This document shows, one piece after another, positions 24,201 to 42,621 of a DNA stretch of 64,000 nucleotides. The position numbers and the translations under genes are program-made. Under the pieces are notes generated by a model that saw only the letters and a list, made by a program, of their open reading frames with translations, was not told the DNA's origin and made no database searches. This DNA comes from Asterochloris sp. CNOR1 (taxonomy: Eukaryota; Chlorophyta; Trebouxiophyceae; Trebouxiales; Trebouxiaceae). The DNA is taken from NCBI GenBank assembly GCA_963969365.1, contig OZ017758.1:2356001-2420000 (forward strand), given 5' to 3'. Position 1 is the first letter of the stretch; each line of letters opens with the position of its first letter.

Positions 24201-26844
24201 TGGGCGCCAGAGGAGGTACATCCCCCACAGCCAGGCTCCGTCTGTGGGGTCTCATGCATGCAGCAAGCTGCCAGCAGGCCCTGCTGCGGGCAGAGGGGCC
24301 ACCCACGTCATCGCAGTTCAGGAAGCCCAGGGCATAGGCGATGGGATCCCACATGCGACGGATCGAGGCCTCCGAGCCGCCGTGGCTCTTGAACCAGTCT
24401 GTGAAACTGATGTCGTCGAGGGCCCTGACGCTGCGCATGCCGCCCTCGGGGTCGAACAGGGCCCTCACCACTGGTGAGGTGCCCAGCGCCAGGGAGTTGG
24501 CAGCCTGCAGGTGGGGGACAAGGTTTCAGTTGAAGACTGTCACATACCCTCGGGGTCAACCGGGCCCTCACAACTGGGGAGGTGCCCAGCGCCAGGGAGT
24601 TTGCAGCCTGCAGGCGAGGGACAAAACTTTGGTTGAAGACTGTCACAAAGACTGTTAAAACCGCCGGCCACAGTGCAGGCAGCCCACACAACGAAAGAGG
24701 TACAGGGAGCCAGGGTTTTTTTGTGATTGAAACCTGCAATGTTGGAGAGTGGACCAGTATCACCAGCAGGTGACGATGGGATTGCAGAATCCTCTGACAG
24801 CCACAACACCATGGCACTGCCCTTCATGCCCTGCACTGCTTGCAGTGCACAGACACTGCGCATGCTGAACCGCTTGCAGTGCCAAGAAGCACTGATGCAT
24901 GCAGCAGGAGGCTGCAGGCCCTGATGTGCGCTCTGCTGCATGCCCCTCCAGCGAAAGCATAGGACCGGCTCTAGCCTCACCTTGTCCAGCAGATTGAGCT
25001 GAGGGGTTGTGAAGAATGCCTTCAGCCCGTGGAAAGGAGCGCCAATTTTCTTGTCGCCAAGGAAAAACCGGAAGTCCAGCCCCCGTACATCTCCACCTGC
25101 AGCAGGGCCAGCGTTCAGCCTAAGACACAGCAGCTGCCAGCCTCAGCAGTGGCATCGGCAGGCATGCCACTCCCCCAAGCAGCCTTGTTTGCAGCAGGGA
25201 GTCCCAGCTGTGCCTGACGCATCCAGGCCTCAGAAATGGCACTGACAGGCAGGCGGGAGCAGGTGTACAGACTGAGAGACCACCTCATCACCATGATGAA
25301 GCAGCTCACCTGTGTTGACGAAGGTGTGGGTGTGCTCCTTGAGGAGCAGGTTCTGCAGGACGCCGCACTTGGCCATCAACCGGAACAGGTTGTGGTAGCA
25401 GCCAAAGAAGACGTGCAGCCTGCAGCAGGTGTCAGGGGCCTGAGCATGGCGACGTGACAACCTCAGGACTGAGTGGCAATCTGCAGGTAAGCAGCAAGAG
25501 GCAGCCCAGCACAGGCATGCATTTGCCCTCTGCCTGCCTCCAGGTCAACCCTGTGCCCTGTATGTGTGAAGCTTGCTGAAGAACAGCCACCCCGCAAGGT
25601 CATTGCTGACACTGATACTGAGAACAAATCACCCAGCAGCTGGAGAAACAAGCCACTCCTGCCAGAACCAAAGCTTTGATGCCGGGTGCGTCCCATCATC
25701 TCATTAATGTGTCCAGCAGCAGATGATGCTATTTGCTCGCTTGGAATGGGAGCATGTGGCGCCAAGGCCACCCGTGTAGACAGAAAGTTGATCTCAGCCT
25801 CGGAGAGGCAGCCAGGCTTACCCCATCTCTATGTGGTTCCCGTCCTTGTCCCTGAAGGAGGCCACCTTGCCCCCAATGAAGGGGCGCTGCTCGTAGACGT
25901 CCACCTCATACCCCTGGTCCAGCAGTTCGACAGCTGTGGACAGCCCTGCCAGGCCGCTGCCCACCACTGCGACCTTCAGCTTGGGGGCATCCTGCACGGC
26001 ACCCGGTGAAGCTTTTCAAGCGGGATGATACACAATGCTGCAGGGCCACAGCTTGCAGAGCTGTGGCCATGGGGAGAGCCACCCCCCACCAACGCCACCT
26101 CCAGCAGGATGCACCCTGCACGAGATACACAGACATGCTCCTTGCATGCGCCCAGCCTCAGCAACTGGCAGGGTTCTCGGTCAGCAAAGAAGCTGCTCAC
26201 AGAAACCGCCATGCCACTGATACCTGACATGGCAAAGTGTCCTGCAAGGTAGTGTACAAGGACACTCAGCTTGGTACTCAAACGCAGCCAGCCACGCCAC
26301 GATGCAGCTCAGCTGCAGGAAGCCCCTGCATGGTGTAGGGCTGGTGCCAAGCCTACCAGCAGCAAGGCCAGACTGGCAGCTGTGATGTCCAGGTTCGTGC
26401 TTCTCCCCACGGCTGCTTGTGGCCAAGGTGGGATGAGCACCCCCAGGCAGCTTGCTGCTTTCTCAGCAACTGTGCCACCCACAGCACGCTCAGGGCTAGC
26501 CTGGCACAGCTGAGATGGACATGCAGCACATCTGCAAAAGCGTGTGCTTGCAGCTGCTAGAGCTTCCATTGACGTGCCTGCGCTGATGGAAGCCTGCGAG
26601 CTCAGGCAAGCTGGCCTCACAAAGCAGGTTTCTGCTGAGCAGCCTTGCACAGAGGACTCACAGGCTGTGCTGTGGGTTCTGGGGGATACAGCGACCTCAG
26701 GGGAGCGTCCTTGGCTGCCACATCATCTGCATGGCTGGTCTGGCCAACCTTGGGCCTGTTCACAGCAGGCTTGCTGGAAGTCCTGGGCTTGGGAGGTGCA
26801 GCCACCGCGGCGCGTACAGCTGCAGCAGCAAGATGAGGCACTGA
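21261..26844 (-). CDS. ZDS: Zeta-carotene desaturase, chloroplast (5' end unresolved)
   Basis: FAD-dependent desaturase of plant-type carotenoid synthesis, converting zeta-carotene to lycopene at plastid membranes. Exons on the minus strand: 26662-26844, 25822-25991, 25310-25419, 24981-25096, 24307-24504, 23900-24063, 23535-23656, 22784-22938, 21967-22158, 21478-21659 and 21261-21351 (TAG); about 560 residues. Seen: Ala-rich transit-like start, [13 protein letters not shown], dinucleotide motif [69 protein letters not shown] and the C-terminal [20 protein letters not shown], which is diagnostic of ZDS. The fourth exon has a short insertion (LGDKK) before IGAPFHG. The intron after exon 22784-22938 has a GC donor (CAG|GCAAGC). 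No in-frame ATG precedes 26844, so the start codon must sit in an upstream exon between about 26850 and 27130; a 5' frameshift is the alternative. Confidence 0.95.
24470..24625 (-). repeat. Duplicate of ZDS exon-5 start in the preceding intron
   Basis: The start of the exon at 24504 (encoding [15 protein letters not shown]) with its acceptor is repeated at about 24566-24607, roughly 100 bp upstream in the sense of the gene. It still reads [15 protein letters not shown] before diverging. Confidence 0.8.
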
Positions 26845-27235
26845 CTGCTTCTGGCAATTGCAGAGCAGGCTGCAGGTGTGACAGCGGGGGGTGCAGTGCC
26901 AGCACCAAGGTTCTGGTCATTGGGGGAGCTACCATCAGTGGCAAGCTCAGTGAGCTGACCTGACCGGTGCCTGGCAAGCCTCTGCTGAGAGGGGTGGCCA
27001 GCATGCAGAGGGCAGGTCCCCTCCCCAAGCAATGACTGCCGCTGCATGCTGTCAAGCGGCCTGCAATGCGCCATTGTAATGATGACAGCTAAATGAGGAC
27101 CTGTGTCCTGTGTGTCCTCTGTTTTCACGTTATTGCCACGCCAATCTAGGGCAAGCTTCAGGTTTCAGCCTAGAAGGGAAGACTTGACAGGCCCCAAATT
27201 GGGCCAATCAGGGGCCATCTCCACCATCAAGCTGC
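26845..27235. promoter_or_regulatory. Divergent 5' region between ZDS and ERdj3 genes
   Basis: About 390 bp lie between the first recognised ZDS exon (minus) and the ERdj3 ATG at 27236 (plus). It must contain the unrecognised ZDS start exon and both promoters. I see no clear TATA box. Confidence 0.45.
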
Positions 27236-30200
27236 ATGGGGACCCTCAGATCCCGGCTACCATCCCTACTACTTCTCCTGACTTTGCTGCTTGGCGCCTG
27301 CATTGCTGCCAAAGACTACTACGATCTTCTCTCTGTGCCCAAGGGGGCCAGCGAATCCCAAATCAAGAGGGCTTACAGAAAGCTTGCATTGCAGTACCAT
27401 CCAGTGAGTCCCTCTCCCCAAGCAGGCATTTTGTGGCATCTCCTTGCTGCATCTCAAACCGGCTGCGCTCATGCAGGACAAGGTCACCGGCAGCACAGCA
27501 GAGAAGGAGGCAGCAGCAAAGAAGTTTGCAGAGATCAGCAGCGGTGAGTGTAGGGGAATCAACTGAGCGCTGAAAAGCAAGCTTCATTCCTCTGCAAACC
27601 TGCTGCTCTGATCAACCCTGCACAGACAGAGGCGATCAGAAGAAAGTCATGTCCCTGCCTTCTTCTGGCACCGCACCACACAGCACGACCGCCCACCAGA
27701 ACATTGGCAAGCCAGCTCAGATCAGGGCACCATGGCATGCTGTGCAGCTCTTGATGTATCGTGAAGAGATTCACCACAGAGAGCACTGGCCTGATGCACA
27801 TCAGCGCTGGGAAGTGCAGGGCAAGCTCTCAAGAGCACCAGTGCCTGCAGCACAACCTCTCTGGCCTGCAAGCTGTGCAGCCGCAGAGCACCTGCCAGAC
27901 CACCATCACATCAAGAGCATGCCATTGACTTTGCAGCCTATGACGTGCTGTCCAGCGAGGAGACGCGCAATATCTACGACAGATATGGGGAGGAGGGGGT
28001 GAAGCAGCATGCGGCCCAGGGCTCCCAGGGAGGAGGCAGTCCGCAGGACATTTTTTCACAGTGAGCCTGTGGGCACTGGGGCCGTTGCTGATGCAAATGA
28101 CATACTCCAGACACCAAGGACAGGGGCGGCAGCAGTCCGCAGGACATCTTTCACAGTGAGCCTGTGGGCACTGGGGCCATCGCTGATGCATTTTGCCTAC
28201 TCTAGACACCAAGGACAGGGGCGGCGGCAGTCCGCAGGACATCTTTCACGGCGAGCCAGTGGGCACTGGGGCCGTTGCTGATGCACATTGCATACTTCAG
28301 ACACCAAGGACAGGGGCGGCGGCAGTCCGCAGGACATCTTTCACAGTGAGCCTGTGGGCACTGGGAGTTGTTGCTGAACCATATGGCAGACTGTAAACTC
28401 CAATGACAGGAGCGGGGGCAATCTGCAGGACACCATTTCACAGTGAGCCTGTGGGCCCTGATGACTGTTGCTGATGAAGAACATAGACGCCAAATCCCAG
28501 CCCCGCAGGGACTGGCACGACATGTCGCACCCAGGCTCATGCCTCTTGCTGCCTCGTGGTGGTCTTCATGGGCGCTGACCTGCTTTGCTGCTGCAATGCG
28601 AGTCCATGACTGAAGTGCTTGCGGGAGTGCTCTTGCCTGCCTGCAGATGCTTTTGCAGAGCTGGGGCACCCTTTAGGCCTGCTGCTATACTCTGTGCTCA
28701 GCAGCACCAAAGGGCTCCTGCGTACTCAGAAACAGAGGGCTCCTGTAGCAGGCTTGCTTGCTCGCCTGCAGATTTTTTGGAGGCGGAGGAGGACCCTTTG
28801 GGGGTTTTGGGTTTGGCTTTGGGGGCGGCCAGGACGAGGAGGAGCAGATTCCCAAGGGCAATGACGTCAGGCTGGGCCTTGAGGTCACGCTGCGAGACCT
28901 CTACTTAGGCAACACCTTCAAGGTCAGCCCTGCCTGTGGGTCTGGACTCACGTGGCCGCTGGCGCGGACACCACAACTGCATGGTCAGTGAGCACATGCC
29001 TGCAACACGCAGCGTGCTAGCAGTTTTCTTTGGACCTCAGACTTGTCTGGCATGCAGTGTCTGCAATGTCAACGCAGGCTGGTTGAGGCCTGATAGGAAT
29101 GCTTAGCTGCAGCTTCACCCGTAACACCGTCTGTTGCTGCAATTCTGTTGCTGCAGCTGAGCATGTGACCCTGCAGGCAGCTGTGTTGCTCAACTATGTT
29201 CTTTTTGGCCTTCAGTGGACGTAGCCTGCTGCCCAGGTGCTGCCTATGCAGCCCATTTACTATTTGTTGACCTGTTTGGAAGCAGAGAGACACCCCTAGG
29301 GTTTTCTTATCAGCCTGCACTGCACCCAGCAGCCCTACTGGACACTGCACAACAGCCATTTATGTTTCAGCAACTCCTTCAGATCATGCACCATGAACGC
29401 CATCGAGCCGGCCAAGGGAGAGGAGGCAGTGCTGTTTGGAGGCCCGAATAGTCATGCCCACAGGAAGCTGTTGCATATGCAACCACTGCTTATCATTAAG
29501 GCCCTCCTCTGATGCTGACTGCAGAGCAGGCACCACCTGCACAACGCTGCAGCATGGGTTGTAGCTGTTTATGTTGTCTGCCAAAAGGGTGTGCTGGGAG
29601 GGCTCAGAAGCGATTGCAGAGCACACCAAGTCTGACAGCGCGCCCTGCAGGTCACACGTAACAAGAACGTGATCAAGCCGGCCAAGGGAAAGAGGCAGTG
29701 CCGCTGCAAGAACAAGATGGTCACACGCCAGCTGGGTCCAGGGATGTACCAGCAGTACACCACCCAGGAGTGTGAGGAGTGCGACAATGTCAAGGTGGAG
29801 AGGGAGCGAGAAACCCTGGAGGTCAAAGTGGAGCCTGGCATGAAGGACGGCCAGGTGCGGCGCTGCGAGACAAGAGCTGCACACAGCAGCATCAGCTGGT
29901 GCTCTGCGCTGCTGGCAGCTGATGGTGGTCCATGCAAGCCCGGGGGGTCGATATGGCTGGGACTTTGATGGCTGGGTGGGGCGTCGAGAACAACTCCTGA
30001 TGGGAGTGTAGAGTGGCCCACAGTATGGCGTGCTGCTAATTGATGTCGCCAGCATAGAGTGGATCTGCTTGACTGGTATGAAGGATGGCCAGGTGGCTGG
30101 CTGTGCCAAACAGAATTTGAGACTTGCTTTGGTCTGACTGGCACAGGGTGCTGTGTATTGCCATGAGCTGCATGGTAGTGGAGGCATCTACAGATTGCAC

Positions 30201-31488
30201 CTTCCCATACTCAGCTTTTGTTCCTCTTGCGGACTCAGCCTGAGCCGCCAGATCAGCAAGAGAGAAGCCCAGGTGCTGCAGAGTAACTTCCTGGCTTCTG
30301 CCATGACACTGGTGGCTGGCTATATGGAGCAGCAAGGTCTCCCACCACACAGCTGCCAGCTTGGCTGCTGCTGGAGGCCCCCGGCCTCTGCGATAAGCAG
30401 TGCTCTGTCAAGGCTGTCAGCTATTGCTAGCCACAGAAACCTGGGATCTCCATAAGGGCCTGGGATCATTTTTTCAAGGCTGAAACCTGCAGCCTGAATT
30501 GTGACTGCAGGAGGTTGTGTTCTTTGAAGAGGGGGAGCCCATTGTTGACGGTGAACCAGGCGACTTGAAGGTGAAAACTTGCTTGCCAGCATCGCTGCCC
30601 GTCATGACGCCAGACACGGTGCACCCCTGACACTTCTGCTTGCCCTGCTGAGGAGCCTGCTCCTGTGCCTAGACTCTGTCCTCTGGCTTCTGTGCTGCCC
30701 GCCGCTTCCTGTCCCCGATCCTGCTTTGACAGCGAATCTGACTGTATCGAGCTGCTTGCTGGGGACGCAAGCACTGGCCACAGTTGGTTGCCGTCAACCT
30801 TGCATGGCAGCTGGCACCTGCACTAAGGATCTGCTTCCTACCACGTCAGCAATTGCTGGCAGCCCGTCTTTGCACTGAGACCCAGCTCCCTGCTGCCTGC
30901 AGTTTGTGATTCGTACTGAGCGGCATCCACACTTTCGACGAGAGGGCAACAACCTGCACTATGGCATGGCCATCAAGTTGGTAGATGCCCTTATAGGGTA
31001 TGATCTAGAGGTGCGTGTCCTAGCCTGATTTGTCGGTGCCGCCATGTTTCCATGATGTGTGATGGGTGTGCTTCACTGATCAGCTCAATCTGCACTGCAC
31101 CCGTCTGTATACACAGGGACTTCAGCCCTGGCTGACACTTCATGAGGCTCTCTGACCTTGGCCACCAGCACAAGTGTCCTCATCAGCCTGCACTGCTCCT
31201 GACCACTTTGCTGCCACTCAATATATCTTGTGCTGAAAGGTGTGCAATGCTTGCCATGTGCAGCTGGACCACCTTGATGGCCACAAGGTGCGCATCAAGA
31301 CAGAGGGGGTGACCAAGCCGGGAGAAGTCCGCATCATCAAGGGTGAGGGCATGCCCTTGTTTGAAGGAGGAAAGAGGCGAGGAGATCTTTCTGTGACCCA
31401 CTCCATTTTATTCCCCAAGTCCCTCACTGAAGCCGAAAAGGCCACAGCCAAGGCCCTCTTGACAGACAAAGTTCATGACGAGCTTTAG
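27236..31488 (+). CDS. ER-lumen DnaJ co-chaperone (ERdj3/DNAJB11 type) with HDEL
   Basis: Type I-like J protein that recruits BiP/Hsp70 in the ER lumen. Exons: 27236-27403, 27477-27543, 27938-28061, 28772-28922, 29651-29854, 30511-30570, 30903-31010 and 31264-31488 (TAG); about 369 residues. Seen: signal peptide with a Leu-rich core (residues 1-25), J domain from [10 protein letters not shown] with the HPD motif at residues 55-57 split by the first intron, Gly/Phe region ([18 protein letters not shown]), ERdj3-type cysteine segment ([20 protein letters not shown] then CEEC), [17 protein letters not shown], and [15 protein letters not shown]. The protein ends KVHDEL, so it carries a classical HDEL retrieval signal. 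It is divergent from ZDS and tail to tail with the lysyl-tRNA synthetase gene, only 36 bp from the longer form of the latter. Confidence 0.93.
28028..28456 (+). repeat. Five 95-bp copies of an ERdj3 exon 3' end and donor
   Basis: GGCAGTCCGCAGGACAT...TTCACAGTGAGCC recurs with donor positions 28062, 28156, 28251 (mutated to GC), 28346 and 28443. Only the first copy has ATTTTTTCACA; copies 2-4 have ATCTTTCACA, one base shorter, so they would put the next exon out of frame. A diverged copy of the exon-29651 start also lies near 29398-29435. Confidence 0.88.
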
Positions 31489-31524
31489 TGGAGATGAAGC
31501 AATTGGAGCAGAGGACAGCGCTGC

Positions 31525-39074
<7,550 letters not shown>

Positions 39075-39373
39075 CCTGGATCCGGTAGCAGCAATCAGGA
39101 TGTTGTCTAACACCCTGCGATCTGGCTGCCAGCAAAGTGACCTAACCCACTGTGCCCGCCTTTGAGACCAAGCCTGGATCATAACCCGCTGACATTGCTT
39201 TGAGGTGAGGAGAGACAATCGCTGCGAGAGGTGACAAGCTGCTCATGTGCATGCCCTACCTGCAGCTGAAAACCTGATTGCAATGCTGCATCTGTTGGTG
39301 GCACACAGTGTGGCAACAGAAGTTTCCTGTGTGCAGGCTTTGCCCAGGCCAGGTTTGGCCCTGCTCTGAGGCC
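39075..39373. promoter_or_regulatory. Divergent 5' region, LysRS and ATP synthase subunit gene
   Basis: 299 bp separate the two start codons on opposite strands, so the promoters must share or abut this stretch. No TATA-like or other site stands out. Confidence 0.4.
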
Positions 39374-39667
39374 ATGGCAGAGATTGCCACCAAGTTTACC
39401 CAGGGCCTCCAGAAGCTCAAGGTCAAGGAGGTGGGGCCCTACACCAGGCAATTTGCGGAGCAGCACCTCACCCCCTCAAAGCTCAGCTCGCGCTACAACA
39501 ACTGGTTCCAGAATTACAAGACCAAGTACATCGACACTGGCAGCCCCAAGCCGCTGTGGGACACCATGGCCGGCTTGTTTGTCTTGTCCTACGCCCTGGC
39601 CTGGCCCCAGGAGCTGAAGCACCTCAAGGCGGAGCAGGCAGCCAAGCTAGAGGGCAAGAAGCACTGA
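39374..39667 (+). CDS. Mitochondrial ATP synthase subunit f-like protein
   Basis: Single-exon gene of 97 residues starting GCCATGGCAG. The N-terminal half is basic and amphipathic (TKFTQGLQKLKVKEVG). The second half has NWFQNYKTKYIDTG, a single predicted membrane helix (MAGLFVLSYALAW) and the charged end ELKHLKAEQAAKLEGKKH. The pattern of YNKY(I)..G, one helix and a KHLK-type basic tail is that of subunit f of the F1Fo ATP synthase membrane sector in animals and fungi. The match is by layout and short motifs only; a different small inner-membrane subunit is possible. It is divergent from LysRS and convergent with the dehydrogenase gene, 124 bp from its stop. Confidence 0.6.
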   Translation: MAEIATKFTQGLQKLKVKEVGPYTRQFAEQHLTPSKLSSRYNNWFQNYKTKYIDTGSPKPLWDTMAGLFVLSYALAWPQELKHLKAEQAAKLEGKKH

Positions 39668-39791
39668 CCCTCCAGTTCATCACAACCACTTCACACACTG
39701 AGCCATGAGCATGTGCAGTCACAAATGCAGCGCATGTGGCCTGCCTAATGCCTGAGACAAAGCATGAAATGCAGTGCCAGTCAAATGCTGT

Positions 39792-42440
39792 TCACAGATG
39801 CAATTGGTTCAGAAGCGGCTTGTTCTCATGCTTTCTCACAATGTTGTCACACAGCAGCTGGGCATATGCATCATACACCTCCACTGCACAGACACCAGCA
39901 TGGGGGAGTGCTATCACATTTGGCCTCTGGTAAATGGCATCCTGTGGATCAGCAGGCTCCTGCAGCAAGGGGGCTTGGCGGTACATCATGTCACAAGCAG
40001 GCACCACATGTGACGTGCTGCTGCCACAGCACAGCTTCAGCAGGCTCAATGCGGCAGCTAGACAGAGCGCAATGCAAGTCAACCTGCCAATGGACGTCCA
40101 GGCCTGCGCCGCCCAGGTGGCCTGAGGCGAGTCCATCCTCAAGTGCCTGCTTGCCAGGATGAGGGGTGTGGGCTGCCAGCAGCTGATTCTACACAAGAGG
40201 GAGCTGGCAGCTGTGCTCACCTGTCGCTGGACGACTTCACCTCGTGCAAAATTCAATAGAAAAGCTCCAGGGCGCATCTGTGCAATTTGCGCTGCCCTGC
40301 ATGGCAGCAGCAGCCTGTCCCGACAGGACCTAGCGGACAGTCACAGCACTGCATCTGTGCCCAGGTTGTTTCACACATCTGTGCCAGCGTGTTGTATGCA
40401 TCTCTGCCAATTTTATGCATCTCTGCCAAAACCATTTCAGGCAGCCTGACAGGACAGCAGAGTGCTTGCAGGTGACATGGCACCTGCACAGCTGCCTTAT
40501 TCCACTGCGCACCCGATGAGGGACCGCGTCTTGGCGGTCAGGGGACAGTGCAGGCTCACGACATGGGCCTGGCTCAGCATGTGGTTCAGGTCGTGCTCAG
40601 TGCTGGCGGACGTCAAGCCGATGACCTGCAGGGTGCGTGTCTTTCAGCGCGCTCAGCTGCAACCCCATCATGACTGGGCAGCAACTTCAGTTGGGCTGAT
40701 GCATAACCTTAAGAGTGGTCAACAAGGCACACAGCGCCCAGGCGGTCTGTAGTGCACATGATCTCGTGCTGGATTCGAAAGGACCTTCACAAGCGCTTAT
40801 GGTGGTGGGGTTTTGGCAGTCACCTCCATGCCAAGTCCGGTAGCCATCTGTGCAAAGCGCTTGCCAATGGCGCCCATTCCCACAATGCCCAGTGTTTTGT
40901 TGGCAAGGGTGTGGCCTGCAGGGTGGCCTAGGCCGCGCTGCTGGAATGTCTCCTGCATTGCAGCAAGGCACTGGCTGATCACAGCATGGGTCGGGCGGTC
41001 CACCGGGGCGGGCTGCTGCTGTTTGGCTACAGGACGGTCTTGCATGCTGTCTCAGCCTCAAGCACCACTTGCGGTAAGCCACTCCTAGGCTGAGCAGGCA
41101 AGCATTGCATGAGCATGACGCAATGCGGCTAGGCAGAGAGGGCCCTGCCCTGACATGTGGCTTTTCCAGGCAGGGCAGTGGGCTGATGCCTCAGAGGCGC
41201 AGGCAGCGGATACCCTGCTTTGCCAGCTGTGGGGATGCACCAGTGGCCTTGCCTGCTGCTCCTTGTACCGCCTGGTCAGCATGAGCATGACCATGAGGGC
41301 ACTTTCTGCGACACAGGCAGCATTAACGCCTGGCGAGGTGCACACTGCTATAGACCGTGCCTTGGCTGCCGCCAGGTCAATGTTGTTATAGCCTGCAACT
41401 CAGCACTGAGAGCACCTCACCTAAGCACAGCTGATGGCTGCTGCTGTGATGAAGGTCCCCTCTGAATGTTGCTCTGGACCACGCCACAACGCATGCCAAT
41501 CATGCAGGGCTGCCCACCTGACGCTGGCTGCACAATGAGTTGCAGGTCCTTGGCTGCTGCAATGCTGGCGGCTGAGACGACTCCTGTAGTTGGTACCAGG
41601 ACGTGAGCATCCTGGACCTGCAGGGCAGCAGCAGGCCGTCTGGCAGGCAAGCGGGGCAACGTCCTTGCTCAGGCAGATGCTCTTGAGCACATGCAGATGT
41701 GCAGGCACAGCTGCGGCTTGCCTGCTGCTCTAGAGGAAGCGCTGAATCCATCATCCGCAGACTTGCCCAGGATGGAAGCAGTTTGGCAAGCCTGAAATAG
41801 CATTTGTCACCCGTCAGCTGACGTCACCAGCTTCGATGATGCAGCCAAAGCTCACTCACTTGTCATAGATGACATGCCAGGCATTGAGGCACCACACAAT
41901 ATTCCAGGTCTCTTGTTCTGTGTTATGGCCTCCATTGCAGTACTCTGCTTTCATGGTCACGTGCGTGCTCAGGGGAAGATGTGCTGAGATCAGCAATCTA
42001 ATGTGTTGAATTGCATCCCTTTTATGGCTACACTGTTGCTATACTGACGGTTATACTTCCAGATGAGCCATGTTAGGTCTGTGAAATTGGACAAGTGGCA
42101 GGATTTTACCACGATGTCGAAGAGCTGTCACGGCTCCCTTGAGGATCTGGTAAAATGCCTGAGGGCAAGTGACTGCATGCAGGTGGGTTGCATGTAGCAA
42201 AGTTTGGCTTCATGCATGTCATCAAGGCTATGGGTTCATTCTTCATGCTGCCTTGCAGAAGGAAGGAAAGACAGTCACAGAGTGTGCTCTGACTGTGGAG
42301 GAGTGCCAAAAGTATAGAGCAGCACATGCCAGATGCAAGCGCAGCCAGATCGATGCACGCTCCCGCATCCAGGGCAACAAATCATATTGATCTGGAAAGC
42401 ACTGCACCTCAGCACCAGCAGCTCGAATCCTCCTCAGGTG
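39792..42440 (-). CDS. D-isomer 2-hydroxyacid dehydrogenase (5' end unresolved)
   Basis: NAD(P)-dependent oxidoreductase of the D-2-hydroxyacid dehydrogenase superfamily. Exons on the minus strand, from the 3' end: 39792-39959 (TGA), 40084-40137, 40221-40277, 40513-40625, 40824-about 41010, 41253-41392 and 41518-41617. Likely further exons lie near 41718-41793 and 42370-42430 (RAAGAEVQCFPDQYDL). Seen: HVLVPTTGVVSAASI, GYNNIDLAAAK, the nucleotide motif TLGIVGMGAIGKRFA, HCPLTAKTRSLI, RPGAFLLNFARGEVV (catalytic Arg region), SGHLGGAGLDVHW, and ALPHAGVCAVE (active-site His). The layout resembles Arabidopsis At1g72190-type proteins; the substrate is unknown. A short exon between 40277 and 40513 appears to be missing, because the flanking phases do not join. 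The intron after 41253-41392 has a GC donor (CAG|GCAAGG). Confidence 0.87.
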
Positions 42441-42621
42441 GGTGCATGCCACGTGGCCTGTGCACAGGCTGTACAGCGATGTGGGCAGCCCAATGTTGAC
42501 ACTCTGCCTCGCCTGATGCAGGGCCAGCACAGGGCCAGTACTGCCTGGCATATAGCAGGTCCACCTGGCAATGAGCTGTGAGTCCATGCTGGGGCAAGCC
42601 TGCCAAAGGTGCAGAGTCCGC

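Noticed and set aside
28028-28456. Evenly spaced repeats as a CRISPR array
   Set aside because: The repeats contain exon and donor sequence, the units are contiguous without distinct spacers, and the locus is inside an intron of a eukaryotic gene.
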